From Mycobacterium lentiflavum (GTDB lineage Bacteria; Actinomycetota; Actinomycetes; Mycobacteriales; Mycobacteriaceae), in assembly GCF_022374895.2 (NCBI RefSeq), contig NZ_CP092423.2:4216001-4280000 (forward strand): a stretch of 64,000 bases of DNA. Direction: 5' to 3'. The notes beneath the pieces were generated by a model that saw only the letters and a list, made by a program, of their open reading frames with translations, did no database searches and was not told the origin of the DNA. A program made the position numbers and the translations under genes. This document shows, in pieces, positions 35,519-44,707 of the stretch. Positions within the stretch are counted from its first letter, which is position 1; every line of letters begins with the position of its first letter.

Positions 35519-36562
35519 CTAGCCCCCCGCCCGGTAGGCGGCGACGACGGGCTCCAGCTCGTCAGGTGTCGCGCCGTGCATGATCAGCGCGTCGGCCCCG
35601 TATTCGAACTCCTTGCGGATGCGATCCGCACACTGTCGAGCTGAACCGGTCGCCGACGGCTGCAGCCACTCGTCGGGAATCAACGTCGCGATGTGCTCGA
35701 TCTGCTCCGCCGTGGCCTTGTGGTCGATCCCGCCGGCGATCGAGGTGACGACGGAGTCGGCCCGGAAGCGTTCCAGCACAGCCGGATCCCAGTCGTTGGT
35801 CTGCACCATTAAGTCGCCGTACCCCTGCAGGTAGGTGGCCAGCCGGGCCACGGTTTTCTTCAGCCGCAGCTCTTCGGGAAGATGGTCACCGACCGTCGCG
35901 AAACACGACCACACCCGCACGCTATCGGGGTCGCGGCCCGCCTTCTCCGCCGCGGTCTTGACGGTTTTGACGCAGCGCTGCAACGTCTCCGGCGTGAAGT
36001 AGGTGTGCAGGATGACATCGTCGAACGCTCGTCCGCCCAGCGCGAGGGTGTTGGGCCCGAACGCCACCAGCGCGAGTCGGATGTTCTCGTCGAAGTCCGG
36101 ATCGAGAAACAGGATCGGATATTTGCCCATCGGGCCTTCGTGGTTGAAGATCAGCTCGCCGCGGAACAGTCGGCGCATCACCTGGGCCCAGTCCTCCATC
36201 TGTGCCGTCGTGACCGCCGGGATGCCGAAGGCGCCGTAGATCGCGCCGATGCCACGGCCGATGCCCAGCGTGAACCGTCCGCGGGACAGCCGGTGCATCG
36301 TGGTCGCCCACGACCCGGTGATCAGCGGATGGCGGGTGTTGTGATTGGTTGCAGCAGTGGCGATCTGCATCCGGTTGGTCACCGCGCAGGCCGCCCCGAC
36401 CAGTGACGACGCTTCCTTGACGTTCCAGCGCTCGGAGATGAACGCGGTGCCGAAGCCGAGCTCCTCCCCGCGGCGCGCTTCGTCCATCAAAGTCGCCGGG
36501 CCCTCACCTCCGGCGCCGGCCAGCAGGTAATAGCCCAATTCGTCGAGCACGCGATCAGTCAA
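35519..36562 (-). CDS. LLM-class F420-dependent oxidoreductase
   Basis: 347 aa. FGTAFISERWNVKEASSLVG, then GRFTLGIGRGIGAIYGAFGI and VVAFGP-type ALVAFGPNTLALGG mark the luciferase-like barrel. The start is the TTG at 36560-36562: AAGGAG lies seven bases upstream and it overlaps the preceding stop (TTGA). The frame is open further upstream only within the SnoaL-like gene. Last gene of the 39737-35519 unit. Confidence 0.85.
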   Translation of the reverse strand: MTDRVLDELGYYLLAGAGGEGPATLMDEARRGEELGFGTAFISERWNVKEASSLVGAACAVTNRMQIATAATNHNTRHPLITGSWATTMHRLSRGRFTLGIGRGIGAIYGAFGIPAVTTAQMEDWAQVMRRLFRGELIFNHEGPMGKYPILFLDPDFDENIRLALVAFGPNTLALGGRAFDDVILHTYFTPETLQRCVKTVKTAAEKAGRDPDSVRVWSCFATVGDHLPEELRLKKTVARLATYLQGYGDLMVQTNDWDPAVLERFRADSVVTSIAGGIDHKATAEQIEHIATLIPDEWLQPSATGSARQCADRIRKEFEYGADALIMHGATPDELEPVVAAYRAGG

Positions 36563-36936
36563 TTCCAAACTCCTTGGTGGTAGCCGCAATTCCAGACTTC
36601 GGTGATCCGGCCGGCAACAACGCGGAACACCTCGATGCTGGCGATGTGGGTTTCGTTGCCGTCGTTGGTGGTGATGGTCGAGTCGTAGACGATCGCGACG
36701 TGCTCGCCGTCCTCGTTGGCGATAACGACGTTGAGGTCAAAGTGCAATGACTCGACTTGCGCCCACATGTCGGTGACCCGGGCAACGGCCTCGGCATGAG
36801 TGAGTGTTCGTGCCGTACCAACCTCGTGCCGGATGACAGTGTCCCCCAACAACTCCTCGGCCAGTTCGATGTCGCATTCGTTCCAGACCACGAGGTTGTA
36901 GAGTTCGACGACTTCGCGCGCCGTCCGAACCGCCAT
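36559..36936 (-). CDS. SnoaL/NTF2-like small protein
   Basis: 125-aa cone-shaped alpha+beta barrel protein: REVVELYNLVVWNECDIELA, HVAIVYDSTITTNDGNE, then IEVFRVVAGRITEVWN. Members are isomerases, hydratases or binding proteins. The start is the ATG at 36934-36936 overlapping the previous TGA (TGATG); a GTG at 36939 is alternative. It is between an alpha/beta-hydrolase and an LLM protein in one unit, suggesting work on the same intermediate. Confidence 0.82.
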   Translation of the reverse strand: MAVRTAREVVELYNLVVWNECDIELAEELLGDTVIRHEVGTARTLTHAEAVARVTDMWAQVESLHFDLNVVIANEDGEHVAIVYDSTITTNDGNETHIASIEVFRVVAGRITEVWNCGYHQGVWN

Positions 36937-38084
36937 CACCGCTGGGACACCGGTTCTGGCCCGTTTTGCGAGACCACCTCGCGCAGGAATCGATCGGAAA
37001 CCTTTTGCACGCGCCGGGAGAAGATGTGACCCACGTGGCTGCCCTCGTACCAGTACAGCTGACCACCCCAGCGTTCCTGCAACGCGTCGGTGGGCTCACG
37101 CATCGCCATGCGGTCATGCCACGCCCCGACGATCAGCCGGCGCCGCGGCGGCGGTGCCGGATCGACCGCCAGCGGATCGATTACCGATGTCAGCTGCGCG
37201 ACCACCGGGGACCCCAGCAGGTCCCGGAATCCGTCGCGCGCCGATCCCCAGCGCGAGAGGTGCCGGGCGATCATCGCGTTAAGCCCCAGAATCGGGGTGT
37301 ACAGCGCCACCGCATCGATTTGGCGCTCCAGGTGCGAAACCAGTGCGGCGACCGGGGTACCCATCGAAATACCGGACACCACAACGGTACTGGCCTGCGG
37401 TTGGACCCAGCGCACCACGGCGCGTACCTCCGACACCGAGCGCATCATGCCCGCGACGTTGCCGAGTGGATCCATGTCGGGGTAGGCCGGCCATTCGCGG
37501 CGCCGGCACCCGTGGCCGGGCTGCACTGGCATCGCGACATTGAACCCTAACGTGTGGTGAATATGGCCGATGCGGGACAGCAACAAATCCTCGGTGCCGC
37601 CCTGACCGGCTCCGTGCACCCAGATCAGCCACGGCCGCGGCCGGTCGCGGTGACGGCACAAGTGCACCACCGCGCGCGCCGGACCACTGAGGCCCTCGGC
37701 CGCCAACGTCTCCGGGAGCTGCGGGTCGTGCTCGAACGTCATCCGTTCGTACGCCAATCCGCCCATCCGGTGTCGTCGTATCGACTTCACCTGCAACGGT
37801 TTTGGTGCGGTATGGGCACCGTCGATACCCAGCGTCGACAACTCCTCGGCCGCCGGTGCGCACGCGCTGAGCGGCCGGACCTCTTTGGTCAGGTTTGCGC
37901 CCAGCAACGTAAAGCCACTTAAGACAAGTTCGTCCAACATGACCTCGCCGAACTGGCGCACTCCTCGCCGCGAAGCCGGTACCCAGCCCGTCGATTCGTT
38001 GAGACCGGCGACAGTGCGGGGCAGCACCATGCCCAGTTCGCGGCCGATGTCGAAGGAACGTTTCACCAGCGAAAATCCAGCCAT
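36936..38084 (-). CDS. Alpha/beta-hydrolase
   Basis: 382 aa with an apparently complete triad: nucleophile in SGISMGTPVAALV, Asp in VGAWHDRMAM, His in EGSHVGHIF; WVHGAGQGGTEDLL is the oxyanion loop. An N-terminal extension of about 140 residues precedes the fold. The ATG at 38082-38084 has AAGGTGAG upstream; a TTG at 38114 would extend it but lacks a ribosome site. It follows the flavin monooxygenase by 30 bp and could hydrolyse an ester or lactone made by it (inference). Confidence 0.83.
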   Translation of the reverse strand: MAGFSLVKRSFDIGRELGMVLPRTVAGLNESTGWVPASRRGVRQFGEVMLDELVLSGFTLLGANLTKEVRPLSACAPAAEELSTLGIDGAHTAPKPLQVKSIRRHRMGGLAYERMTFEHDPQLPETLAAEGLSGPARAVVHLCRHRDRPRPWLIWVHGAGQGGTEDLLLSRIGHIHHTLGFNVAMPVQPGHGCRRREWPAYPDMDPLGNVAGMMRSVSEVRAVVRWVQPQASTVVVSGISMGTPVAALVSHLERQIDAVALYTPILGLNAMIARHLSRWGSARDGFRDLLGSPVVAQLTSVIDPLAVDPAPPPRRRLIVGAWHDRMAMREPTDALQERWGGQLYWYEGSHVGHIFSRRVQKVSDRFLREVVSQNGPEPVSQR

Positions 38085-38114
38085 GCCGCTCACCTTAAAC
38101 CAGCCCCGAATCAA

Positions 38115-39737
38115 TCACGCCAACTTGAAACCGGCATATCCGGCGGCGGCGATTTCGTCGCAGCGGCGCCGATATTCGGGGATCCCACCGGTGTAACCCA
38201 TGTACATCCGCTTCTTGCCGGGCACGTTGCCGCCGTTGTACCAGGAGTTGCAGGACGGGTGAACCAACACCGTGGGCTCGACGAGCGCGGTGGCGTGGTC
38301 GATCCATTCCTGTTGCGCGGTAGTCAGCGCCTCGATCGTGCGTATTCCGTTGTCGCGCAGATGCGCGATGCAATCACCGATCCACTCCACATGTTGCTCC
38401 AGTGCCGCGACGAAGTTCGTGGCGGCGCTCGGACTGCCCGGGCCCTGGATGGTGAACAGATTCGGGAAGCCGGCGACCGCCAGCCCGAGGTAGGACAGCG
38501 GCCCCTCGGTGGCCCAGAATTCGCCGAGCGACATCGCGTCGCGGCCCCGGATGTCGATGCGGGACAGCGCCCCGGTCATCGCGTCGAATCCGGTGGCGTA
38601 GATGATCACGTCGAGCTCGTACTCATCGGTTTCGGTGCGGATGCCGTTCGCGGTTACTTCGCGCATCGGTGACTTGCGCAGGTCGACGAGCGTGACGTTG
38701 TCGCGGTTGTAGGTCTGGTAGTAGCCCTGGTCGATGATGGGCCGCTTACACGCGAACGGATGCACCGGCACCAGCGACGCCGCCGTCTGCGGGTCCTTGA
38801 CGATACGGGCCACCGCTTCGCCGTAGAGCCGGGCGGCCATCCGGTTGGCTTCGATGTCGAAGAAGATGTCGCTCCAGTTGAGCGCACCCATCACGCCGTT
38901 TTCCTCGATGGCGCGCAGTTGCTCTTCGCGCGATGCCGACTTGATCGCCGGGCTGCTCAGCATTTCCAGCAGGACGGAAAAGGCGCTCAGCCGCGCCGCC
39001 CCGATCGGGTGGGCCCGCTGGGCTTCGCGGATCTCGTCGTAGCGCCCCTTCAGCTCGTCGAGCTCGCCAGGCTCGAACCGGTGCACCCGCCAGGGCAGCG
39101 TGTAGGCGGGTGAACGCTGAAACACGCAGAGTTTCAAGGCTTGTTGAGCCACCACGGGGATCAGCTGAACTCCGGTCGAGCCGGTGCCGATCACGCCGAC
39201 CCGTTTTCCGGTGAGGTCGAATCCTTCCTTGGGCCAGCGGCTGGTGAACAGCGAGGTTCCGGCGAATGTCCCCATTCCGGGGATATCGGGCTCCAGCGGC
39301 ACCGAGAGGATGCCGGAGGCGGCGACGACGAACGGTGCCACGAAGGTCTCGCCGGATTCGGTGCGTACCAGCCACACCGCCGCGTCTTCGTCGAACTCCA
39401 TCGCGACGACCTTGGTATGGAACGCAATATCGCGACGCAGGTCCAACCGGTCGGCGACGAAATTCAGGTACGCCTCGATCTCCGGCTGGGCCGGCATCGA
39501 CTCGGTCCAGACCCATTCCTGCTGAATGTCTTCGGAGAAGCTGTAGGAGTACTCGATGCTTTCGATGTCGCATCGCGCTCCGGGGTAGCGGTTGAACAGC
39601 CAGGTACCCCCGACGTTGTCGGCCATCTCGAGCACTCGGGTGCGGATTCCGAGCTGCCGCAACCGATGCAGCATGTACAGGCCGGAGAACCCGGCGCCGA
39701 TCACCAGGACGTCGACGGATCGATCCGCCTCAGGCAT
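38115..39737 (-). CDS. FAD-dependent monooxygenase, Baeyer-Villiger type with altered fingerprint
   Basis: 540 aa. FAD motif GAGFSG (14-19), NVGGTWLFNRYPGARCD, and NADPH motif GTGSTG near 185, as in Baeyer-Villiger monooxygenases. The family fingerprint FxGxxxHxxxWP is FAGTSLFTSRWP: Phe164 stands where the conserved His is expected. The C-terminus IIYATGFDAMTG is intact. GGAGG lies five bases before the ATG at 39735-39737; in-frame upstream ATGs lack one. First gene of a four-gene unit with hydrolase, SnoaL-like and LLM genes. Confidence 0.9.
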   Translation of the reverse strand: MPEADRSVDVLVIGAGFSGLYMLHRLRQLGIRTRVLEMADNVGGTWLFNRYPGARCDIESIEYSYSFSEDIQQEWVWTESMPAQPEIEAYLNFVADRLDLRRDIAFHTKVVAMEFDEDAAVWLVRTESGETFVAPFVVAASGILSVPLEPDIPGMGTFAGTSLFTSRWPKEGFDLTGKRVGVIGTGSTGVQLIPVVAQQALKLCVFQRSPAYTLPWRVHRFEPGELDELKGRYDEIREAQRAHPIGAARLSAFSVLLEMLSSPAIKSASREEQLRAIEENGVMGALNWSDIFFDIEANRMAARLYGEAVARIVKDPQTAASLVPVHPFACKRPIIDQGYYQTYNRDNVTLVDLRKSPMREVTANGIRTETDEYELDVIIYATGFDAMTGALSRIDIRGRDAMSLGEFWATEGPLSYLGLAVAGFPNLFTIQGPGSPSAATNFVAALEQHVEWIGDCIAHLRDNGIRTIEALTTAQQEWIDHATALVEPTVLVHPSCNSWYNGGNVPGKKRMYMGYTGGIPEYRRRCDEIAAAGYAGFKLA

Positions 39738-39908
39738 CGTCACCTCCGCTGATCCGCCGGGATCCGGCATCTTTGGTCTCCAGTGAACGGCCGCACCGCG
39801 CCGTGGATTTCCGGGGCTCTGCCAGCTCATCAGCCACCGAGACAACCGCCCGCGTCATCACGCTCCCTGCCGCGCCCTGGACGAACTTCTGAGGACCTGC
39901 TGAAATCT

Positions 39909-39917
39909 ATACTGTAA
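39909..39917. promoter_or_regulatory. TTACAGTAT-type motif (plus: ATACTGTAA) over -10 box
   Basis: Overlaps TATACT (39908-39913), the probable -10 of the Rieske oxygenase operon, in the 217-bp divergent gap 39738-39954. A second half-palindrome, TTAGTATCTAG, follows 6 bp downstream. One of six related sites. Confidence 0.45.
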
Positions 39918-39954
39918 CGGGCTTAGTATCTAGCAGAACGTGGGAGGAGCCGCC

Positions 39955-40947
39955 GTGAAAGTCCCGTTTACCTGGAAGGTCACCGGGTGGTTTATGGTCG
40001 GGTGGTCCCCAGAGTTCCCCGCCGGCGAGGTTCGGCCGCTGCAGTACTTCGGCGAGGAGCTGGTCGCCTATCGAGACGAGTCGGGCGAGCTGCACGTGCT
40101 GGAAGGACATTGCAAACACCTCGGCGCCCACATCGGCCACGGCGGCAAGGTGGTCGGCGACTGCGTCGAGTGCCCCTTCCACGGCTGGCGCTGGGGCCCG
40201 GACGGCACCAACCGCTACATCCCCTATCAGCCGGACCGTCCGAACAAGGCGCTGCGGCTCAAGTCCTATCCCGTCCAGGAACAATACGACTGCGTATTCG
40301 TCTGGCATCACCCCGACGGCAAGGAACCGCAGTGGGAAATGCCGGACATCTTCCGCAAGTTCCCGCAGTTCGAGACGGATCCGGCCGGCTACTACCGGGC
40401 GTATCCGGAGTTCTCCCGGCGTGCCGAGCGCGAACCGGTGCATCCGCAGATCGTCGCGGAGAATGCACCCGACAGCGCCCATTTCGAGTACGTCCACCAC
40501 GCGACGGTGACTCCGCGGGTGCTGGACTGGAAGATCGTCGACCAAGAATGGCAATTCATCGCGGGCTGGCCTGATGCGCGCAGCGACAACCCGGACGACC
40601 TCGCATTGCGGTTCCACAGCCACCTGTTCGGTCTCGGCGGGGCGATCAGCGTTTTCGAGGGCGCGCAGAACCATCGCCTGATCTTCACCTGCACGCCGGT
40701 CGACGACGAGTGCTCGGACCTGTTCTATTCGATCTGGTGGCCGCGCATCCCCGGTGATGACTCCGATGTACCCGAGGCCAAACTGCGCGACCTGATCGAA
40801 AAGCAATTCCTGTCCACCGTCTTCGACGACCTGCAAATCTGGCGCTACCAGAAGTACGTCGAAAATCCGGCACTGTCCAAGGTCGACGCGAAAGGCTATA
40901 TGGCACTGCGAAAATGGGCGACCCAGTTCTACGACGTCCCGGCATGA
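39955..40947 (+). CDS. Rieske non-heme iron oxygenase (KshA-like)
   Basis: 330-aa terminal oxygenase of a two-component hydroxylase. Cluster ligands Cys53/His55 (GHCKHLGAHIG) and Cys73/His76 (CPFHGWRW); mononuclear iron site NAPDSAHFEYVHH. Size and motif spacing resemble 3-ketosteroid-9-alpha-hydroxylase oxygenase (KshA) and its relatives, but the substrate is not proved. GTG start at 39955 behind GGGAGGAG (39942-39949). First of a six-gene operon to 44707, mostly with ATGA overlaps. No reductase gene adjoins; the ferredoxin at 27500 is a candidate partner. Confidence 0.9.
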   Translation: MKVPFTWKVTGWFMVGWSPEFPAGEVRPLQYFGEELVAYRDESGELHVLEGHCKHLGAHIGHGGKVVGDCVECPFHGWRWGPDGTNRYIPYQPDRPNKALRLKSYPVQEQYDCVFVWHHPDGKEPQWEMPDIFRKFPQFETDPAGYYRAYPEFSRRAEREPVHPQIVAENAPDSAHFEYVHHATVTPRVLDWKIVDQEWQFIAGWPDARSDNPDDLALRFHSHLFGLGGAISVFEGAQNHRLIFTCTPVDDECSDLFYSIWWPRIPGDDSDVPEAKLRDLIEKQFLSTVFDDLQIWRYQKYVENPALSKVDAKGYMALRKWATQFYDVPA

Positions 40948-41582
40948 AGCCACACCTCGCCGACCTCGTTGCTCCCGCACACACCGCGATCGTCGCCCAG
41001 GAGTGTCAGGGCGCCGTGATGGGCCCGGACGCGGGGCTGGCCATGCTCGCCGAGGAAGCACGCCGCGAGGCACTGCCCAACATCGTGCGGCTGTTGCCGG
41101 CGGCCCGGGCGGCCGGCGTGCATGTGGTGCACTGCCTGGTGCAGCGCCGCCCCGACGGGCTCGGGTCCAACCACAACGCCAAGATCTTCGCAATGAGCGG
41201 CGGCGACCAGGTGGACATCACTCCCGGTACGCCAGGCGCCGAAGTGTTGCCCGAATTAGGGCCCGATCCAACGGATTTGGTGCTGCGCCGCTGGCACGGG
41301 GTGGGACCGATGGGCGGCACCGACCTGGACGCGGTGCTGCGCAACCTCGAGGTGTCCACGATCGTCGTGGTCGGCGTTTCGCTGAACATCGCGATACCCA
41401 ACGTCGTGATGGATGCGGTCAACGCCGCCTACCGCGTGGTCGTTCCCCGCGACGCCGTCGCCGGCATTCCCACCGAGTACGGTGCTGCGATGATCGCCAA
41501 CACGCTGTCGCTGCTGGCAACGATCACCACGACCGACGACCTGCTCCAGATATGGCAGCAGCAGACGCAAGGATCCCCATGA
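40944..41582 (+). CDS. Isochorismatase-fold protein with replaced catalytic triad
   Basis: 212-aa cysteine-hydrolase-like fold. In active members the triad is Asp (DxQ), Lys and Cys (TNxCV). Here the corresponding segments read AQECQGAVMG (Glu20), LVLRRWHGVG (Arg115) and VSLNIAIPNVV (Ala150): all three are changed. IPTEYGAAMIANTL is otherwise typical. ATGA overlaps with both neighbours show it is tightly coupled in the operon, so it is unlikely to be decaying; a binding role or different chemistry is inferred. Confidence 0.84.
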   Translation: MKPHLADLVAPAHTAIVAQECQGAVMGPDAGLAMLAEEARREALPNIVRLLPAARAAGVHVVHCLVQRRPDGLGSNHNAKIFAMSGGDQVDITPGTPGAEVLPELGPDPTDLVLRRWHGVGPMGGTDLDAVLRNLEVSTIVVVGVSLNIAIPNVVMDAVNAAYRVVVPRDAVAGIPTEYGAAMIANTLSLLATITTTDDLLQIWQQQTQGSP

Positions 41583-42199
41583 CCGACACGGCACCCACCA
41601 CCCGCGGCGGGTTTCCCGACGTCAAGCCCGTCGCGGGTGCGCCCTCCGAGCTCGGCCCGTTCGTCGCGGCGCTGCGGCGACTGCAAGACCTGACCGTGTC
41701 CACCAACCCGGAACCAGCGCTGTGGGCCGCCGCGACCACCCACCTGCAGAACGCCTGTGCCTTGCTGGACGGTAACCAGGTTCCGGAGACCGAGGCGGTG
41801 GCCGGCCGGGTGCTGAGCCTGCCCGGGCTGGCCCACCCCTTGATGCCGCCCTGGCTGGTGACCGAATCCGGGCCCGACGGCGTGACGATGCAAGGACACT
41901 TCACCCAATCCCACGTGGGTGGCAACAATGCCGTGCACGGTGGCATGATCCCGCTGTTCTACGACTGGATGTTCGGCATGGTGGTCTCCACCGCGGGCAT
42001 TCACCCGACCCGCACCGCCTACCTGCACGTCGACTACCGCAAGATCACCCCGATCGACGAACCGTTGATCGCCAAAGGACGAATCGGCAATACCGAAGGC
42101 AGGAAGGTCTTCATCTCCTCGACGATGACGTCGGCCGACGGGTCGCTGCTCAGTGAAGCCAACGGCCTGATGGTCCGCCTGCTACCCCACCAGCCCTGA
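41579..42199 (+). CDS. PaaI-family acyl-CoA thioesterase (hotdog)
   Basis: 206 aa: about 95 N-terminal residues without clear family, then a hotdog domain with NNAVHGGMIPLFYDWMFGM, in which the HGG motif is intact, and HVDYRKITPIDEPL. It should hydrolyse or sense CoA thioesters released in the pathway. Coupled to the previous gene by ATGA (41579-41582) and followed after 19 bp by a ligase. Confidence 0.86.
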   Translation: MTDTAPTTRGGFPDVKPVAGAPSELGPFVAALRRLQDLTVSTNPEPALWAAATTHLQNACALLDGNQVPETEAVAGRVLSLPGLAHPLMPPWLVTESGPDGVTMQGHFTQSHVGGNNAVHGGMIPLFYDWMFGMVVSTAGIHPTRTAYLHVDYRKITPIDEPLIAKGRIGNTEGRKVFISSTMTSADGSLLSEANGLMVRLLPHQP

Positions 42200-42218
42200 G
42201 AGGCACTTGAAGGAAAAG

Positions 42219-43883
42219 ATGTCAGACACCGCAACACAATTCACGGTCCCCGCCGTCGCCCGGGCGGTCGCGGGCGCGATCGGCGACCGCGAGCTGCTGA
42301 TCCAGGGCGATCGGCGACTCAGCTACGCGCAGACCATCGAGCGGTCCAACCGTCTCGCGTCGTATCTGCACTCCCGGGGCCTGGGTGCTCACACCGAGCG
42401 CTCCGCGCTGGCCGGCCATGAGGTCGGCCAGGACCTGCTCGGCCTATACGCCTACAACGGAAACGAATTCGTCGAGTCGTTGCTCGGCGCCTTCGGAGCC
42501 CGCGTGGCACCGTTCAACGTCAACTTCCGCTACGTCAAAAGCGAGCTGCAGTATCTGCTCGCGGATTCGGGCGCGACAGCGCTGGTCTACCACGCCGCGT
42601 TCGCGCCACGGGTGGCCGAGGTCCTGCCCGACCTGCCGAAGCTACGCGTGCTGATCCAGATCGCCGACGACTCCGGCAACGACTTGGTGCACGGCGCAGT
42701 CGATTACGACACCATCATCAGATCGAGCCCGTCGACGCCGCCGCCGGTGCAGCACTCCCCAGACGACCTGTACGTCCTCTACACCGGCGGCACCACGGGG
42801 ATGCCCAAGGGGGTGTTGTGGCGCCAGCACGACATCTTCATGACTTCTTTCGGCGGCCGCAATCTGATGACCGGCGAACCCGCCGGCTCGGTCGACGAGA
42901 TCGTGCAACGAGCCGCCGGCGCCCCTGCAACCAAATTGATGATCTTGCCGCCGCTGATCCACGGCGCGGCGCAGTGGAGCGTGATGACCGCCCTGACCAC
43001 CGGGCAGTCCGTCGTCTTCCCTTCGGTCGTAGACCATTTGGACGCCGACGACGTGGTCCGCACGATCGAGCGCGAACGGGTCTCGGTGGTGACGGTGGTC
43101 GGGGACGCGATGGCCAGGCCGTTGCTCGCCGCCCTGGAGAAGGGCCTGGAAAACGGGACAGCGGACGTGTCGTCGCTGGGCGTGATCGCCAACGGCGGTG
43201 CCGTGCTGACGCCGTATGTCAAGGAGCGCTTGATCGAAGCGCTGCCGAATGTCGTTGTGGTGGACGGTGTCGGATCCTCGGAGACCGGTGCGCAGATGCA
43301 TCACATGTCGGCGTCCGGCGCGGTGTCCACCGGCACCTTCAACGCCGGACCCGATGCCTTCGTGGCGGCCGAGGATCTGTCGTCGATACTGCCGCCGGGA
43401 CACGACGGAATCGGTTGGCTGGCCCAACGCGGTTACATTCCACTCGGTTACAAGGGCGATGCGGCCAAGACCGCCGCGACCTTCCCGGTGATCGGTGGTG
43501 TGCGGTATGCGATTCCGGGCGATCGGGCCCGCCACCGCGAGGACGCCAGCATCGAGTTGCTGGGCCGCGATTCGGTGACGATCAACTCCGGCGGCGAGAA
43601 GATCTTCGTCGAGGAGGTCGAAACCGCGATCGCGTCGCATCCCGCGGTGGCCGACGTGGTGGTCGCGGGACGGCCCAGCGAACGGTGGGGTCAAGAGGTG
43701 GTCGCCGTAGTCGCGCTGGCCGAAGGGGCGCACGCCGATGCCCAGGATCTGGTGACGCACGCCGCGCAATCGCTGGCTCGCTACAAGCTTCCCAAGGCGG
43801 TCGTCTTTCGCCCCGTCATCGAGCGCAGCCCATCGGGCAAGGCCGATTACCGCTGGGCCCGCGAGCAAGCGGCACAGGCATGA
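42219..43883 (+). CDS. Acyl-CoA synthetase (FadD19/FadD17-like)
   Basis: 554-aa AMP-forming ligase: TGGTTGMPKGVLW P-loop, VDGVGSSETG, NSGGEKIFVEEVE, PSGKADYRW with catalytic Lys near the end. The long insertion and start (DRELLIQGDRRLSYAQTIER) recall the mycobacterial FadD17/FadD19 group that activates steroid side-chain acids; specific naming is tentative. The ATG at 42219 has AAGGA five bases upstream; an in-frame TTG at 42207 is less likely. Part of the Rieske oxygenase operon. Confidence 0.88.
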   Translation: MSDTATQFTVPAVARAVAGAIGDRELLIQGDRRLSYAQTIERSNRLASYLHSRGLGAHTERSALAGHEVGQDLLGLYAYNGNEFVESLLGAFGARVAPFNVNFRYVKSELQYLLADSGATALVYHAAFAPRVAEVLPDLPKLRVLIQIADDSGNDLVHGAVDYDTIIRSSPSTPPPVQHSPDDLYVLYTGGTTGMPKGVLWRQHDIFMTSFGGRNLMTGEPAGSVDEIVQRAAGAPATKLMILPPLIHGAAQWSVMTALTTGQSVVFPSVVDHLDADDVVRTIERERVSVVTVVGDAMARPLLAALEKGLENGTADVSSLGVIANGGAVLTPYVKERLIEALPNVVVVDGVGSSETGAQMHHMSASGAVSTGTFNAGPDAFVAAEDLSSILPPGHDGIGWLAQRGYIPLGYKGDAAKTAATFPVIGGVRYAIPGDRARHREDASIELLGRDSVTINSGGEKIFVEEVETAIASHPAVADVVVAGRPSERWGQEVVAVVALAEGAHADAQDLVTHAAQSLARYKLPKAVVFRPVIERSPSGKADYRWAREQAAQA

Positions 43884-44707
43884 GGTATCGGGATCGTGTC
43901 GCCGTCGTCACCGGTGCCGGGTCGGGAATCGGGCGCGCCTTGACCTACGCCCTCACTCAAGACGGGGCGCACGTGGCGGCATCCGACATCGACACTGCGA
44001 ATCTTGCTGAAACACAGGCTATCTGCCCATCCGGGCACGTCACCACGTATCAGGTCGACGTCGCCGACCGCGACGCGGTGTGTGCGCACGCGCAAGACGT
44101 CCGCCGCGACCTCGGGCCGGCGTCGATGCTGTTCAACAACGCCGGGGTCGACCTGTTCGCCAGCGTGGCAGACATGTCCTGGAAGGACTTCGACTGGCTC
44201 GTCGGGATCAACATCGGTGGCGTGGTCAGCGGGACCAAAGCCTTTCTGCCGCAGCTGATCGAATCCGCAACTACCCAGCGGCCCGCACGATTGGTCAACC
44301 TGTCCAGCGCGTTCGGCCTGATCGCGGTGCCCTACCAAGGTGCTTACAGCACTTCGAAATTCGCGGTCCGGGGATTCACCGAGGCACTGCGCCAGGAGAT
44401 GATCATCGGGCGCCACCCGGTGACCGTGCATTGCGTGCACCCGGGCGTCGTTCGCACCAACTTTGGGACGAACATGCGCACCGCGCAGACCGAGGATCCC
44501 GAGCAGGCGGCGAAGTACTTTGGCCGGATGGCACTGACGTCGCCGGAGAAGGCCGCTCGGGCCATCCTGCGCGGAGCCGAGAAGAACCGCGCCCGAATCC
44601 TGATCGGACCCGACGGACGGGTGATGGCGGCGATGCCGCGGCTGCTGGGTGTCCGATACGCCGACCTGATGGCGTACGCCGCGAGGCTGAATCCCAACGC
44701 GCGCTAG
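43880..44707 (+). CDS. SDR family oxidoreductase
   Basis: 275-aa classical SDR: TGAGSGIG, FNNAGVDLFAS, SSAFGLIAVPYQGAYSTSK with catalytic YSTSK, and HPGVVRTNFGTNM. Last gene of the 39955 operon, ATGA-coupled to the ligase. Its TAG stop is inside a CTAG that is also the stop of the converging aldehyde dehydrogenase. Confidence 0.91.
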   Translation: MRYRDRVAVVTGAGSGIGRALTYALTQDGAHVAASDIDTANLAETQAICPSGHVTTYQVDVADRDAVCAHAQDVRRDLGPASMLFNNAGVDLFASVADMSWKDFDWLVGINIGGVVSGTKAFLPQLIESATTQRPARLVNLSSAFGLIAVPYQGAYSTSKFAVRGFTEALRQEMIIGRHPVTVHCVHPGVVRTNFGTNMRTAQTEDPEQAAKYFGRMALTSPEKAARAILRGAEKNRARILIGPDGRVMAAMPRLLGVRYADLMAYAARLNPNAR

